DNA from: Candidatus Omnitrophota bacterium
GTDB taxonomy: Bacteria > Omnitrophota > Gorgyraeia > JABMRJ01
Reading direction: 5' to 3'
Assembly (NCBI GenBank): GCA_016783555.1
Contig: JADHWH010000006.1
Location: 1 to 47,637, forward strand
Length of the DNA stretch: 47,637 nt
Below are positions 39,286 to 46,630 of the stretch, in pieces. The notes beneath the pieces were generated by a model. It was not told the origin of the DNA, made no database searches, and saw only the letters and a program-made list of their open reading frames with translations. A program made the translations under genes and the position numbers. Positions within the stretch are counted from its first letter, which is position 1. Every line of letters begins with the position of its first letter.

Positions 39286-39512
39286 CTTCCTTTGTTAATC
39301 CTTATGACCTTATTCATAGACCTTTCGCCTCTAATAATCTCAAGCCGCGATCTCTTAACATTAAGATATTCGGCGAGGATCTCTAAGAGCGCTTTATTTG
39401 CTTTTCCTTCGACCGGGGGCGCGGTAAGATAGACCCTATAGCCTCCGCTCTGAATCTGTACCTTATTTCTCTTTGCCCGCGGCATAACCCTTATTTGAAG
39501 AATTTCGTTCAC
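39282..39512 (-). CDS. DUF167 (YggU-like) protein
   Basis: A 76-residue DUF167 domain: LQIRVMPRAKRNKVQ at the start, then YRVYLTAPPVEGKANKALLEILAEYLNVKRSRLEIIRGE, the family hallmark. The structure of relatives is known, the role is not; in many genomes it stands next to yggT. The start is GTG 39512. It is coupled by ATGA to the BamE-like gene. Confidence 0.9.
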   Translation of the reverse strand: MNEILQIRVMPRAKRNKVQIQSGGYRVYLTAPPVEGKANKALLEILAEYLNVKRSRLEIIRGERSMNKVIRINKGR

Positions 39513-39533
39513 GTCTTACGCACCTTTCTTCTA

Positions 39534-39728
39534 TTACCTTGTTATTAATAGTATAAAACTCAGCAATACTATTGCCACGGCAATAACTATAATTACCCGC
39601 GGTGTCGGATATTTAATCCTGCCCATGAAGCCAAAACCGCGCTTCAGGCTTTCGCCGCAATAGAGACACCTGAGCGCCTCATCATCATATATGGACCTCT
39701 TGCAATGCGGGCATATATATTCAGACAT
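39534..39728 (-). CDS. Small zinc-ribbon membrane protein
   Basis: Two CxxC pairs (ICPHCKRS and CLYCGESL) form a zinc ribbon in residues 5-28. A basic linker and one membrane helix (VIIVIAVAIVLLSFILLI) follow. Similar in layout to the protein at 22132, though shorter. No ribosome site is evident, and two direct repeats ACAAGTTTAC lie just upstream. Function unknown. Confidence 0.65.
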   Translation of the reverse strand: MSEYICPHCKRSIYDDEALRCLYCGESLKRGFGFMGRIKYPTPRVIIVIAVAIVLLSFILLITR

Positions 39729-39731
39729 GGT

Positions 39732-39761
39732 ACAAGTTTACCACCAAACTCACAAGTTTAC
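39732..39761. repeat. Direct repeat ACAAGTTTAC x2, 20 bp apart
   Basis: ACAAGTTTAC at 39732-39741 and 39752-39761, spaced by exactly two helical turns, immediately upstream of the small zinc-ribbon gene. A pair of operator half-sites would look like this; chance cannot be excluded. Confidence 0.45.
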
Positions 39762-39773
39762 AACCATCTGCCC

Positions 39774-40724
39774 CTACTGTTTTAGCATGCCGGGTAAATC
39801 AGCGGATGAATGTAAATATTTCTCTTTTTTAATCTCCCTAAGCCACTGCCTTTTAATCGCCTCGTTCGCCTGGATACGCGAATCTCCCCATCCTTCTTCT
39901 CTCCACATCTTCTGTCCGTCCCAGTTCGCATTTATGTAGCAGACGGCCTTGACTTTTCTCTCCGATATAAAATCGAAAAACTCCTGGAACCATCCGGCCC
40001 AGGCCCCAGCGTCCGCCGTCCCTATCCCGTGAGGCGCTGATTCGGCAATCATGAGGGGCTTATTGCGCTCTCTTGCCAACTCCGCCATGTAATCCATATA
40101 TTTGTTTCTCCTGCCGAAAAAAGAGATTCCGAACCAGTCTACATATTCGTCGCCCGGATACCAATCCATAACAGGCCTTTCGGTTTTAAAAGCGTATGAG
40201 TGCCACACATACGCGACATTCTCTATGCCGTTTTTCCTTAGCCTGTCCACAATATACCTATATGCCTCTTTATATCTGCCGGACTCATAGCCGTTGCCCG
40301 GATAATCAAATTCATAGCCGATTCTCAAGTAAACGGGCCGGCCAAACTCTTTCATCCACTTGCCGAGAAAGTCTATGCTTTGATCGCCGTGCCCTTCAAG
40401 AACCCCATCCAGCGCACCGACCATATATAGACCTATCTGAATCACTGTATCAGGATACTTCTTCACCAGATACTCTAAGTGATGGATCCCTGCGCCGTCA
40501 TCAACTGGTTCAGAAATACCCTCCATGCGCTGGATAGAAGTATACGCCATTAAACCAGCGGGAGTAATACCTGTGCTCCCTATATACGCGTCTATCGTAT
40601 CTATGTCCTGCCCCACAAAAAATAGCACCTTCCCTTCAGGCGGCATAAACTTCCCTTCCTGCGCAGCCGCCCGGCAGCAAAAAAGAGAAACCGCCAGAAT
40701 AGTCCCGACTATCTTCATCCGCAT
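39774..40724 (-). CDS. Exported GH26-like glycoside hydrolase
   Basis: Signal peptide with two cysteines (SLFCCRAAA). The mature enzyme looks like a clan GH-A (beta/alpha)8 barrel of the GH26 type: VYLRIGYEFDYPGN with the acid/base Glu about 138, WYPGDEYVDWFGIS and PLMIAESAPHG with nucleophile Glu about 228. GH26 enzymes mostly cut mannans. It may act on an external or own-envelope glycan. The next gene upstream encodes a lipoprotein with a jelly-roll-like domain that could be its binding partner. Confidence 0.75.
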   Translation of the reverse strand: MRMKIVGTILAVSLFCCRAAAQEGKFMPPEGKVLFFVGQDIDTIDAYIGSTGITPAGLMAYTSIQRMEGISEPVDDGAGIHHLEYLVKKYPDTVIQIGLYMVGALDGVLEGHGDQSIDFLGKWMKEFGRPVYLRIGYEFDYPGNGYESGRYKEAYRYIVDRLRKNGIENVAYVWHSYAFKTERPVMDWYPGDEYVDWFGISFFGRRNKYMDYMAELARERNKPLMIAESAPHGIGTADAGAWAGWFQEFFDFISERKVKAVCYINANWDGQKMWREEGWGDSRIQANEAIKRQWLREIKKEKYLHSSADLPGMLKQ

Positions 40725-40767
40725 ACCAATCTCTCCATACCGGCCGACCTCTATCTTAGATAACAGA

Positions 40768-41298
40768 TTATCTTAGCGGGGCCCTTATCAACTTAATGTC
40801 GTCCACCCAAACGGTCCCTTTTCCGGTGAGCACAACGTCAAATTTTATATTATCGGGGTTATCTTTTTTAGTTAGAAAAAATGGTATCTCCTGTGATGTC
40901 CATTCGTTGGTTCCCGATAATGCCGACTGAATCGCCCGGGAGTAATACTCACCTTTGCCGGGAAAGTGGCACCACATTTGAATGTATACCTTGCCCTCGA
41001 CATCTTCAGTGCGGAGTTTGGCCTGATAGATCAGCCGCGCGTTTTTGACATCGATATCTCCGGTCTCATAGAGCCTCACCCTGAAAGGTTTACTCACGGT
41101 AATGCGCAATGACCCGTCTCCGTCAGCCGTTATCTCTTCGTCAAACTCAACACGGGATCTGGTAATAACGCCCTCCATGCTGTTTATAGGATAATGCTTT
41201 AAGACTGTGGTACCCATAGGCTCTTCGGAGCAAGCGCCTAAAAAGACCGTAAATAAGCAGATAAAAAAGAATAATAATGATTTTTTAACAGTAGTCAT
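40768..41298 (-). CDS. Lipoprotein with carbohydrate-binding-like domain
   Basis: Lipobox LGAC at about residues 20-23, so a lipid-anchored protein. The mature 150 residues read as a beta-sandwich: GSLRITVSKPFRVRLYETGDI, ARLIYQAKLRTEDVEGKVYIQMW, and a closing GTVWVDDIKLIRA, the pattern common to carbohydrate-binding modules. It stands 43 bp upstream of the GH26-like gene on the same strand. Strong ribosome site (AAGGAGGTAAAG). Ligand unknown. Confidence 0.7.
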   Translation of the reverse strand: MTTVKKSLLFFFICLFTVFLGACSEEPMGTTVLKHYPINSMEGVITRSRVEFDEEITADGDGSLRITVSKPFRVRLYETGDIDVKNARLIYQAKLRTEDVEGKVYIQMWCHFPGKGEYYSRAIQSALSGTNEWTSQEIPFFLTKKDNPDNIKFDVVLTGKGTVWVDDIKLIRAPLR

Positions 41299-41387
41299 CT
41301 TTACCTCCTTCTGATAAGCTTACCATCAAAACCGCTGATTTACAACCCTGCCGCCGCTTTAGTTAGACTATTACCCCCATTGGTGTC

Positions 41388-42809
41388 TCATCCCGCGCCT
41401 CCGCCTAATATAAAGCCGTCAGATTCCAAAATTTCCCGATGCCTGTGATGGCGCGCCTGCCATTTGCCGCTTTTGAAATATGAAACCATTATCGCCCCCT
41501 GCAATAAATCGGACAGGCCGAAGGCCAGCCATATACCAATAGTCCCCAGTCCGGCAGTGAGCGCCAATATGTAGGCCGCCGGAATTCTTACGCCCAATTG
41601 AACAATGCCCGCCACCCAGGCAGGGGCAACTGTATCCCCTGCGCCGGCGATCCCTCTTCCCAAGATTACTGCCATAGCCAAAAAAGGGAGCGTAAATGCC
41701 GTAACGCGTATAAAGGTAGCGGCGGTATTTATCACTTCGGGCTGGTTATTGAAAAATTTAACGATATTTGGGGCAAATAAAAAGAGTGCCAGCGCCGCGG
41801 GCAGTACCATTGCTTCGTAATACCTAAGCGCCTTCCATCCTGACTCTTCAGCTCTTTGAGAGAGATTTGCCCCCATATTCTGCCCTATCAAGACAGCGGT
41901 TGCGCCGGCCATGCCGAACCCCAACATGATTATGAGCATCCTTACTCTCAATACTATCCCGTATGCCGCCAGCGTCACTATCCCGAAAGAGGCGATAAGC
42001 CTTATAAGTAGAAGGAGCGAAATCTGTCGGAACAAAACCTCAAGTGACGAGAAAAACCCGATTCTTATAACCCTCCCCATGATGGGAAGGTTTACCTTAA
42101 ACATACCCCTATGAAGATGAAGACTCGATTTCCCGGCAAAAAGATGTCTTAAAAGAAGCGCTACCCCAACGGCCCGGCTGATTACGGTAGCTACGGCCGA
42201 GCCCGCGACTCCCAACTTCGGTACAATCCAAAATCCGAAAATAAAGAGAGGGTCAAGCACGATATTCAGGATATTTGCCACAGCCAGCATCTTTAAGGGG
42301 ACAATCGCTTCGCCCGAGCCTCGCAGGGCATGATTGAGCGCAAGAAAAAGGAATATAAAAATAGAAAACGAAAATGAGATCTTCAGATACCGGCTCGCAG
42401 GATCAATTACTTCTTTTGTAGCACCGAATAACCTCAGGATAGGCTCCGTCGCAAAGAGCGCCAGCAACAACATAGCGATCGAACAGACAACGCTTAAAAG
42501 AATTGTCTGAAAGAGCACGTTATCCGCGGCATCATAATCTTTCTTTCCTATGTAATGGGCGATTAAGGCGGTCGTCCCTGTGGAGAGGCCCAAGCCGACC
42601 ATAATTATTATGGCCAGTATTACGCCTGATATTGATAAAGCCGCTACAGCCACATAACCCAGCCGCCCTATAAAGAAGAGATCAACAAGGCTGAATAGAT
42701 TAAGAAAAATGGCGCCGGCCATTGAAGGCAGGGATAACCGCCATAAAGAGAGGCCTACATCACCCTGTGTCACATCCGAATATATCTTACGTTTTCTTTC
42801 TTTTACCAT
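41388..42809 (-). CDS. MATE-family multidrug/sodium antiporter
   Basis: Twelve predicted helices in two related halves. Hallmarks are GDVGLSLWRLSLPSMAGAIFLNLFSLVDLFFIGRLG at the N-terminus, ALRGSGEAIVPLKM after the fourth helix, and GIAGAGDTVAPAWVAGI in the second half. It would export cationic compounds with H+ or Na+ gradients. The length of 473 is usual. A long inverted repeat (42820-42878) lies between it and the upstream gene. Confidence 0.9.
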   Translation of the reverse strand: MVKERKRKIYSDVTQGDVGLSLWRLSLPSMAGAIFLNLFSLVDLFFIGRLGYVAVAALSISGVILAIIIMVGLGLSTGTTALIAHYIGKKDYDAADNVLFQTILLSVVCSIAMLLLALFATEPILRLFGATKEVIDPASRYLKISFSFSIFIFLFLALNHALRGSGEAIVPLKMLAVANILNIVLDPLFIFGFWIVPKLGVAGSAVATVISRAVGVALLLRHLFAGKSSLHLHRGMFKVNLPIMGRVIRIGFFSSLEVLFRQISLLLLIRLIASFGIVTLAAYGIVLRVRMLIIMLGFGMAGATAVLIGQNMGANLSQRAEESGWKALRYYEAMVLPAALALFLFAPNIVKFFNNQPEVINTAATFIRVTAFTLPFLAMAVILGRGIAGAGDTVAPAWVAGIVQLGVRIPAAYILALTAGLGTIGIWLAFGLSDLLQGAIMVSYFKSGKWQARHHRHREILESDGFILGGGAG

Positions 42810-42819
42810 AAAATATTTA

Positions 42820-42878
42820 GGGTCAGGCCTTTACTTTTTAAATTTTGTTTAATTACGTCAACTGTAAAGACCTGACCC
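42820..42878. repeat. GGGTCAGG…CCTGACCC inverted repeat
   Basis: GGGTCAGGCCTTTAC and GTAAAGACCTGACCC pair at 14 of 15 positions around a 29-bp AT-rich loop. Elements ending in GACCTGACCC are often dispersed in genomes of this kind (REP-like). On the plus strand the stem is followed by TTTTAT. It lies in the 90-bp gap upstream of the MATE gene. Confidence 0.65.
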
Positions 42879-42899
42879 TTTTATCTCTATTGTCAAAAC

Positions 42900-43703
42900 C
42901 TATACCTTAACCGCAAATTCCTCAGACTCTTCCCCATCTAAGACCTTCGCCTGCCATATATCATAAACTCCGGCAGTCGACCAGATTTTAGTAAAATAAT
43001 CGTCAAACATTTCAAATAGAGGGACATTTTCAGAGCTCGTCTTCTTAAGGTGTATTAAAGGATTGCAATGGCCCCTTAAGATCTCTTTTGAGTCGGATTT
43101 ATCTATAGTGTGCAGATACCACCCCATAGAAAGAAAATAGTCGTCAAGCTTTATTCCTCTAAGAGAAGGCCTGAGGTTATAAATTTTGATCTTAAGCATA
43201 TCCGCGTAATCCTTATTTTTCTCTATGTGTATTCTGATGTTGGACAATGATGAGCCTTGTCTCTCTTTGTGAAAATCGCATTCTTTTTCCGGAAAGAGCG
43301 AACAGTCCGCTAAGAGCAGCCTGATCTTGCACTCTTTTTTCTTAAGCAAAGCTAAAATGACCGGGGTTACGGTAAAGCTTGAATATGCAAATATATCCAC
43401 TCTTTTCGGTGTATAATACTGCAGAAGTTTTTCTACTTCTTTGTTCGATGTATCCTGGTCGGGAAATGCGCTAAGGCAGTCCCCTTTAATTCTTTGACCG
43501 ATAATACCTAACATCCTTATAACATACATGAAAAACGCGATCGCTAATAATGACCACACGTGATGTGTCGTCAGCCATGTGTCTAGGGGTGCGTAGAGTC
43601 TCGCAACGAAAAAAGTAACAGCTATAATTATGGCTGCAGTAACTGTCAGCGCATTTATGTTCATCTCAATTATCCGCTCAAGTTTCAGCATAAAATTTTT
43701 CAT
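42900..43703 (-). CDS. Two-helix membrane protein with PLD-like domain
   Basis: Two membrane helices (about 18-36, 48-66), then a cytosolic domain: RVDIFAYSSFTVTPVILALLKK, KIRLLLADCSLF, KIKIYNLRPSLRGIKLDDYFLSMGWYLH and FDDYFTKIWS. This alpha/beta order resembles phospholipase-D-like domains, but the HKD catalytic motif is not visible, so it may be a sensing or inactive relative. Strong ribosome site (AGGAGGCGGCAG). It lies 10 bp downstream of the tautomerase-REC gene, on the same strand, and is its likely partner. Confidence 0.6.
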   Translation of the reverse strand: MKNFMLKLERIIEMNINALTVTAAIIIAVTFFVARLYAPLDTWLTTHHVWSLLAIAFFMYVIRMLGIIGQRIKGDCLSAFPDQDTSNKEVEKLLQYYTPKRVDIFAYSSFTVTPVILALLKKKECKIRLLLADCSLFPEKECDFHKERQGSSLSNIRIHIEKNKDYADMLKIKIYNLRPSLRGIKLDDYFLSMGWYLHTIDKSDSKEILRGHCNPLIHLKKTSSENVPLFEMFDDYFTKIWSTAGVYDIWQAKVLDGEESEEFAVKV

Positions 43704-43713
43704 CTGCCGCCTC

Positions 43714-44226
43714 CTAAGAAACGTGCTTCTTGACTGTTTCTAACAACTCCTCCATGCTGATCGGCTTCATAATATAATCCACAGCCCCGCCTTCAGACGC
43801 CTCAAATATATCTGTCGTTTCGCGTTTTTGCGTAAACATGATTATCGGGGTCGGTTGTGTCTTGGGGTGAAGTTTCAGCCTGCGCAGCACCTCAAACCCA
43901 TCCATGCCGGGCATCTTAATATCCAGTAATATAAGCGAGGCATCCTCGTTCAAGGCCTTCTCCAATCCTTCTAAGCCGTCAATCGCCGAGATAACGCTGT
44001 ATCCCCGGGACTCCAAGAACTCCTTTAGCATGCTCACCAATTTAACCTCATCGTCGATTATAAGTATCTGCTTGTCTTTTCCGGGTAGAACCTCTTTTAT
44101 TACTGTCCGGATATCTTTAGCGGATACACTATAGGCCTTTGCGACGGCATCTTCCAGCTCTCTTATTAAAGCCTGCTTCTTCACGCTATCCTTAATCGGC
44201 AGGCCTTCTACGGTAATATTCGGCAT
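43714..44226 (-). CDS. Tautomerase (4-OT-like)-response-regulator fusion
   Basis: Residues 1-48 match 4-oxalocrotonate tautomerase: MPNITVEGL with Pro after Met, a helix QALIRELEDAVAKAY, then DIRTVIKEV. Counting from Pro-1, Lys is at 11 and Arg at 39, the positions of two catalytic residues. Residues 53-170 are a full REC domain: IIDDE (acidic pocket 58-59), ILLDIKMPGMDG with phospho-Asp 102, MFTQK (Thr 132) and MKPIS (Lys 154). There is no DNA-binding domain. The start is fixed by GGAGGGGAAG before ATG. The function of the fusion is unknown; the downstream PLD-like membrane gene is the best guess for a partner. Confidence 0.75.
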   Translation of the reverse strand: MPNITVEGLPIKDSVKKQALIRELEDAVAKAYSVSAKDIRTVIKEVLPGKDKQILIIDDEVKLVSMLKEFLESRGYSVISAIDGLEGLEKALNEDASLILLDIKMPGMDGFEVLRRLKLHPKTQPTPIIMFTQKRETTDIFEASEGGAVDYIMKPISMEELLETVKKHVS

Positions 44227-44245
44227 CTTCCCCTCCTATTCTATT

Positions 44246-44959
44246 TTAAGGCTTAAAATGTTCTTTCACCTTCGGACGCGTAAGATAATATATTATGGCT
44301 AAGACCATACCTGTAATGACGACACCCTGGATCGTAAGCATAACGGGTATGACCTGTTTCATTTCAGCAAACTCCGGAGCTCCTTCTTGAAATGCACCCA
44401 AAAAAGGGGTAAACATAGAACGCATAAATATTATAAAAAGCGGTATGTTGATTAAGTGCAGAAAAATGGCGGCTTTCCTGCTCCACTCTTTCAATTTCAA
44501 AAAACCTACACCTATAACGAGCAAAAGTATACTCATAAGACCCGTGATAATTAACATAAATTTATATTTAGGGCTGTTTATATATTCATTCTGCGCCTCG
44601 AGTACATTTTTTAAAAAGGGGTTTTCTGTAAATTGTTTGAAATTTTCCAATTCTTCGGCGGGTATATCAGGAAATCTCTTCAAGGCCTCTTCCCTGAATC
44701 GCTCAACGGTAATCTCTCCCTGCGGCTGAGGCATTATAAAAGTGAAGAATGATAACGAGCCCATTATGCCTGAAAAGATAAACAAGACCGCCAGTACCTT
44801 AATCCCTACGGGTCTCTTCTCTTTCGCGCCGGCCTGGGGCGTATGAGGCTGCTCTGTTTTTGAATCGGCCTGGCCGAGCTCAACAAGAGGCTCTCTACAG
44901 AGTAAGCAGACCTTCCATGTATCATCGTAAGTCTTATTGCATCCTACGCACTTTTTCAT
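44246..44959 (-). CDS. Zinc-ribbon multi-helix membrane protein
   Basis: Two cysteine pairs at the N-terminus (KCVGCNKT and CLLCREPL) form a zinc ribbon. About four membrane helices follow (VLAVLFIFSGIMGSLSFF, LIITGLMSILLLVIGVGFL, and two more), with a periplasmic or cytosolic insert rich in charge (FREEALKRFPDIPAEELENF). The track start at 44983 is replaced by ATG 44959, which has AGGA 9 nt upstream. Family unknown. It precedes the tautomerase-REC gene by 19 bp on the same strand. Confidence 0.65.
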   Translation of the reverse strand: MKKCVGCNKTYDDTWKVCLLCREPLVELGQADSKTEQPHTPQAGAKEKRPVGIKVLAVLFIFSGIMGSLSFFTFIMPQPQGEITVERFREEALKRFPDIPAEELENFKQFTENPFLKNVLEAQNEYINSPKYKFMLIITGLMSILLLVIGVGFLKLKEWSRKAAIFLHLINIPLFIIFMRSMFTPFLGAFQEGAPEFAEMKQVIPVMLTIQGVVITGMVLAIIYYLTRPKVKEHFKP

Positions 44960-44986
44960 TATGCCTATTCCTTTCTTTCGCATCTA

Positions 44987-45478
44987 TCAAGGCTGATACT
45001 CGTACCAAAGATGCTTATCGACATATTGGGATAGTATCTCCTGGACCTTGCTTGGCGGTGGTGTCTTGAAATAAACGTCTATCACGGCATGTGATATCTC
45101 ATGCGCCAATATGTTATCGGTTATCCTGTCCGCGTAGACAATTATGGATTTATCCTTTTTGGAATAGAACGCGATATTGCCTTTTTCGTATTTTGGGTGT
45201 ATCTGTATATCAAAATGGAACTTCTCGGGATACATGTCCAGAAGGGCCTGGACCTTCTCGACTATCCTGTCTATCCTGTTCTTGGCCAGGCCCGGATAGG
45301 TATATATATCGATCTCGGCGCCGCTTATACGGCGGAAGAATGTCTTGAGGTTCGTATCATCTTTGTAATGGATATCGGTGTATCTTGTGGGGAAGGCTTT
45401 AAGGTCTTCTTCTGCTACCGCTTGAATAGCCAGAAAGGTGGTAATAAAGAATATAAGAAGAGCATAAAAAAATTTCAT
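44987..45478 (-). CDS. Exported HExxH metalloprotease-like protein
   Basis: Signal peptide ending AVA, then a short domain with HEISH at residues 126-130 in NILAHEISHAVIDVYF, the zinc-binding motif of many metallopeptidases. The segment GLAKNRIDRIVEKVQALLDMY is a preceding helix. At 163 residues it is small for a protease, but the motif is intact, so a periplasmic or outer peptidase is plausible. It starts 5 bp after the HAMP-protein stop, in the same gene set as a SurA-like lipoprotein. Confidence 0.75.
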   Translation of the reverse strand: MKFFYALLIFFITTFLAIQAVAEEDLKAFPTRYTDIHYKDDTNLKTFFRRISGAEIDIYTYPGLAKNRIDRIVEKVQALLDMYPEKFHFDIQIHPKYEKGNIAFYSKKDKSIIVYADRITDNILAHEISHAVIDVYFKTPPPSKVQEILSQYVDKHLWYEYQP

Positions 45479-45482
45479 AAGG

Positions 45483-46046
45483 TTACGAGGTTTTAAAAAA
45501 ATCCGCCTTGTCTCTCGCCCTGGCTATCGCCTCCTTGGCCGCCGCTGTGTTATTTTTGGTTGCGGAGTCGTCCGCCTCTTCCAAGTCCGCTTTCAGCTCT
45601 TTGAGCCGGCCATCAAGTTTATCGACAGCCTCGTTCATCGCGCTCTCAAGCTCTGCCAGCTGGTCCGTCTTTCTCAGCCTTACCCGGCTTGAGAGATCGC
45701 CTGACTGAAGGCCGCGCAGGGCGCTTTCAAACCTGTAGAGCGGCCCCGCGATGCGGTGCGACAGGAAGATAAAGACAAGGAGCCCCGCTATAAGCACGGT
45801 TATGCCCACTACGGCGCTTAAGATAATGTAGTTACAAAGAAAGAAATTGGATGTCTTATCTACAACAAACCGAGGGCCGCAATAGCCCGTCGTCAGTGTA
45901 TCACCCGCGATGCGCATAAAGAGCGTCCCGATTAGAACCGCCTGGGCAACGAGGAGCAAAAGAAACATTGTAAAGAATCTTGTCTGGAAAGACTTTTTTA
46001 TAAAATAATTCCTTCTTCGCATAAATGTCCTTTTTTCGTCATTCAT
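45483..46046 (-). CDS. Orphan HAMP-domain two-helix membrane protein
   Basis: Two membrane helices (about 25-47 and 73-95) surround a short outer loop with a CGP segment. Then a HAMP domain (HRIAGPLYRFESALRGLQSGDLSSRVRLRKTDQLAELE) and a coiled-coil tail (LKELKADLEEADDSATK) follow. No kinase, cyclase or chemotaxis output domain is attached, so a signal would have to be passed to another protein. It overlaps the SurA-like gene by 4 bp. Confidence 0.8.
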   Translation of the reverse strand: MNDEKRTFMRRRNYFIKKSFQTRFFTMFLLLLVAQAVLIGTLFMRIAGDTLTTGYCGPRFVVDKTSNFFLCNYIILSAVVGITVLIAGLLVFIFLSHRIAGPLYRFESALRGLQSGDLSSRVRLRKTDQLAELESAMNEAVDKLDGRLKELKADLEEADDSATKNNTAAAKEAIARARDKADFFKTS

Positions 46047-46630
46047 TTTAACAGCCTTTTTGAGATTGCCTCTTTATATACAACCACGTCCGAATCCTTC
46101 TTCTTCTTATCGAGCCAGTCCGTAAACGCCCGGGCCTTCTTGATAAGCTTAAGCTGTCCCTTGATCTGGCCGCGTATATCATCAAAAGGCGGGGTCTCCA
46201 GATCCTCGCTTTTAATATTGACGTAAAAGTCTTTTATCTCTTCATCGGTAACAGATACATACCCTTCAAACTCTGTGTTCTTATATTCGATAAATTCCCT
46301 TATGAGGGTCTGCTCCCAGAATGTCTTAATGGTATCCACAAACCGGGGCTCCTGGGCCATATTCTTCTTTGCGGCCTCCTGGATAATAATCCGCCTCTTT
46401 ACCAGCGTATCGGTCATCTCGTTAAGGGCGGAATCGTCAAGCTCAAGTGAAGGGTCCTGCCTCAGCCTGATAGCTATCTCCCTTTTAAGGTCTTTTAAGC
46501 ATATCTCCTCGCCGTTTACCTTCGCTATGACCTCAAGTTCGTCTGCTTCTTTTTTAGAAGCGCATCCTACAGTAGATACAAGCGTTAAAACTATCCAAAA
46601 AACGATTGTCCTGTGTAATATTATTCGCAT
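46043..46630 (-). CDS. SurA N-terminal-like lipoprotein
   Basis: A lipobox (VSTVGC, about residues 18-23) anchors it. The body matches the SurA N-terminal chaperone part: IAKVNGEEICLKDLKREIAIRLRQ, then MTDTLVKRRIIIQEAAKKN and PPFDDIRGQIKGQLKLIKKARAFTDWLDK. The parvulin prolyl-isomerase part is not recognisable. It may chaperone an exported protein such as the product of the gene just upstream, whose end overlaps its start by 10 bp. Confidence 0.75.
   Translation of the reverse strand: MRIILHRTIVFWIVLTLVSTVGCASKKEADELEVIAKVNGEEICLKDLKREIAIRLRQDPSLELDDSALNEMTDTLVKRRIIIQEAAKKNMAQEPRFVDTIKTFWEQTLIREFIEYKNTEFEGYVSVTDEEIKDFYVNIKSEDLETPPFDDIRGQIKGQLKLIKKARAFTDWLDKKKKDSDVVVYKEAISKRLLK

Noticed and set aside
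42900-43703. PLD-like protein as an anti-phage effector
   Set aside because: No HKD motif, no second-messenger synthase and no known defence gene lies nearby, so this was not claimed.
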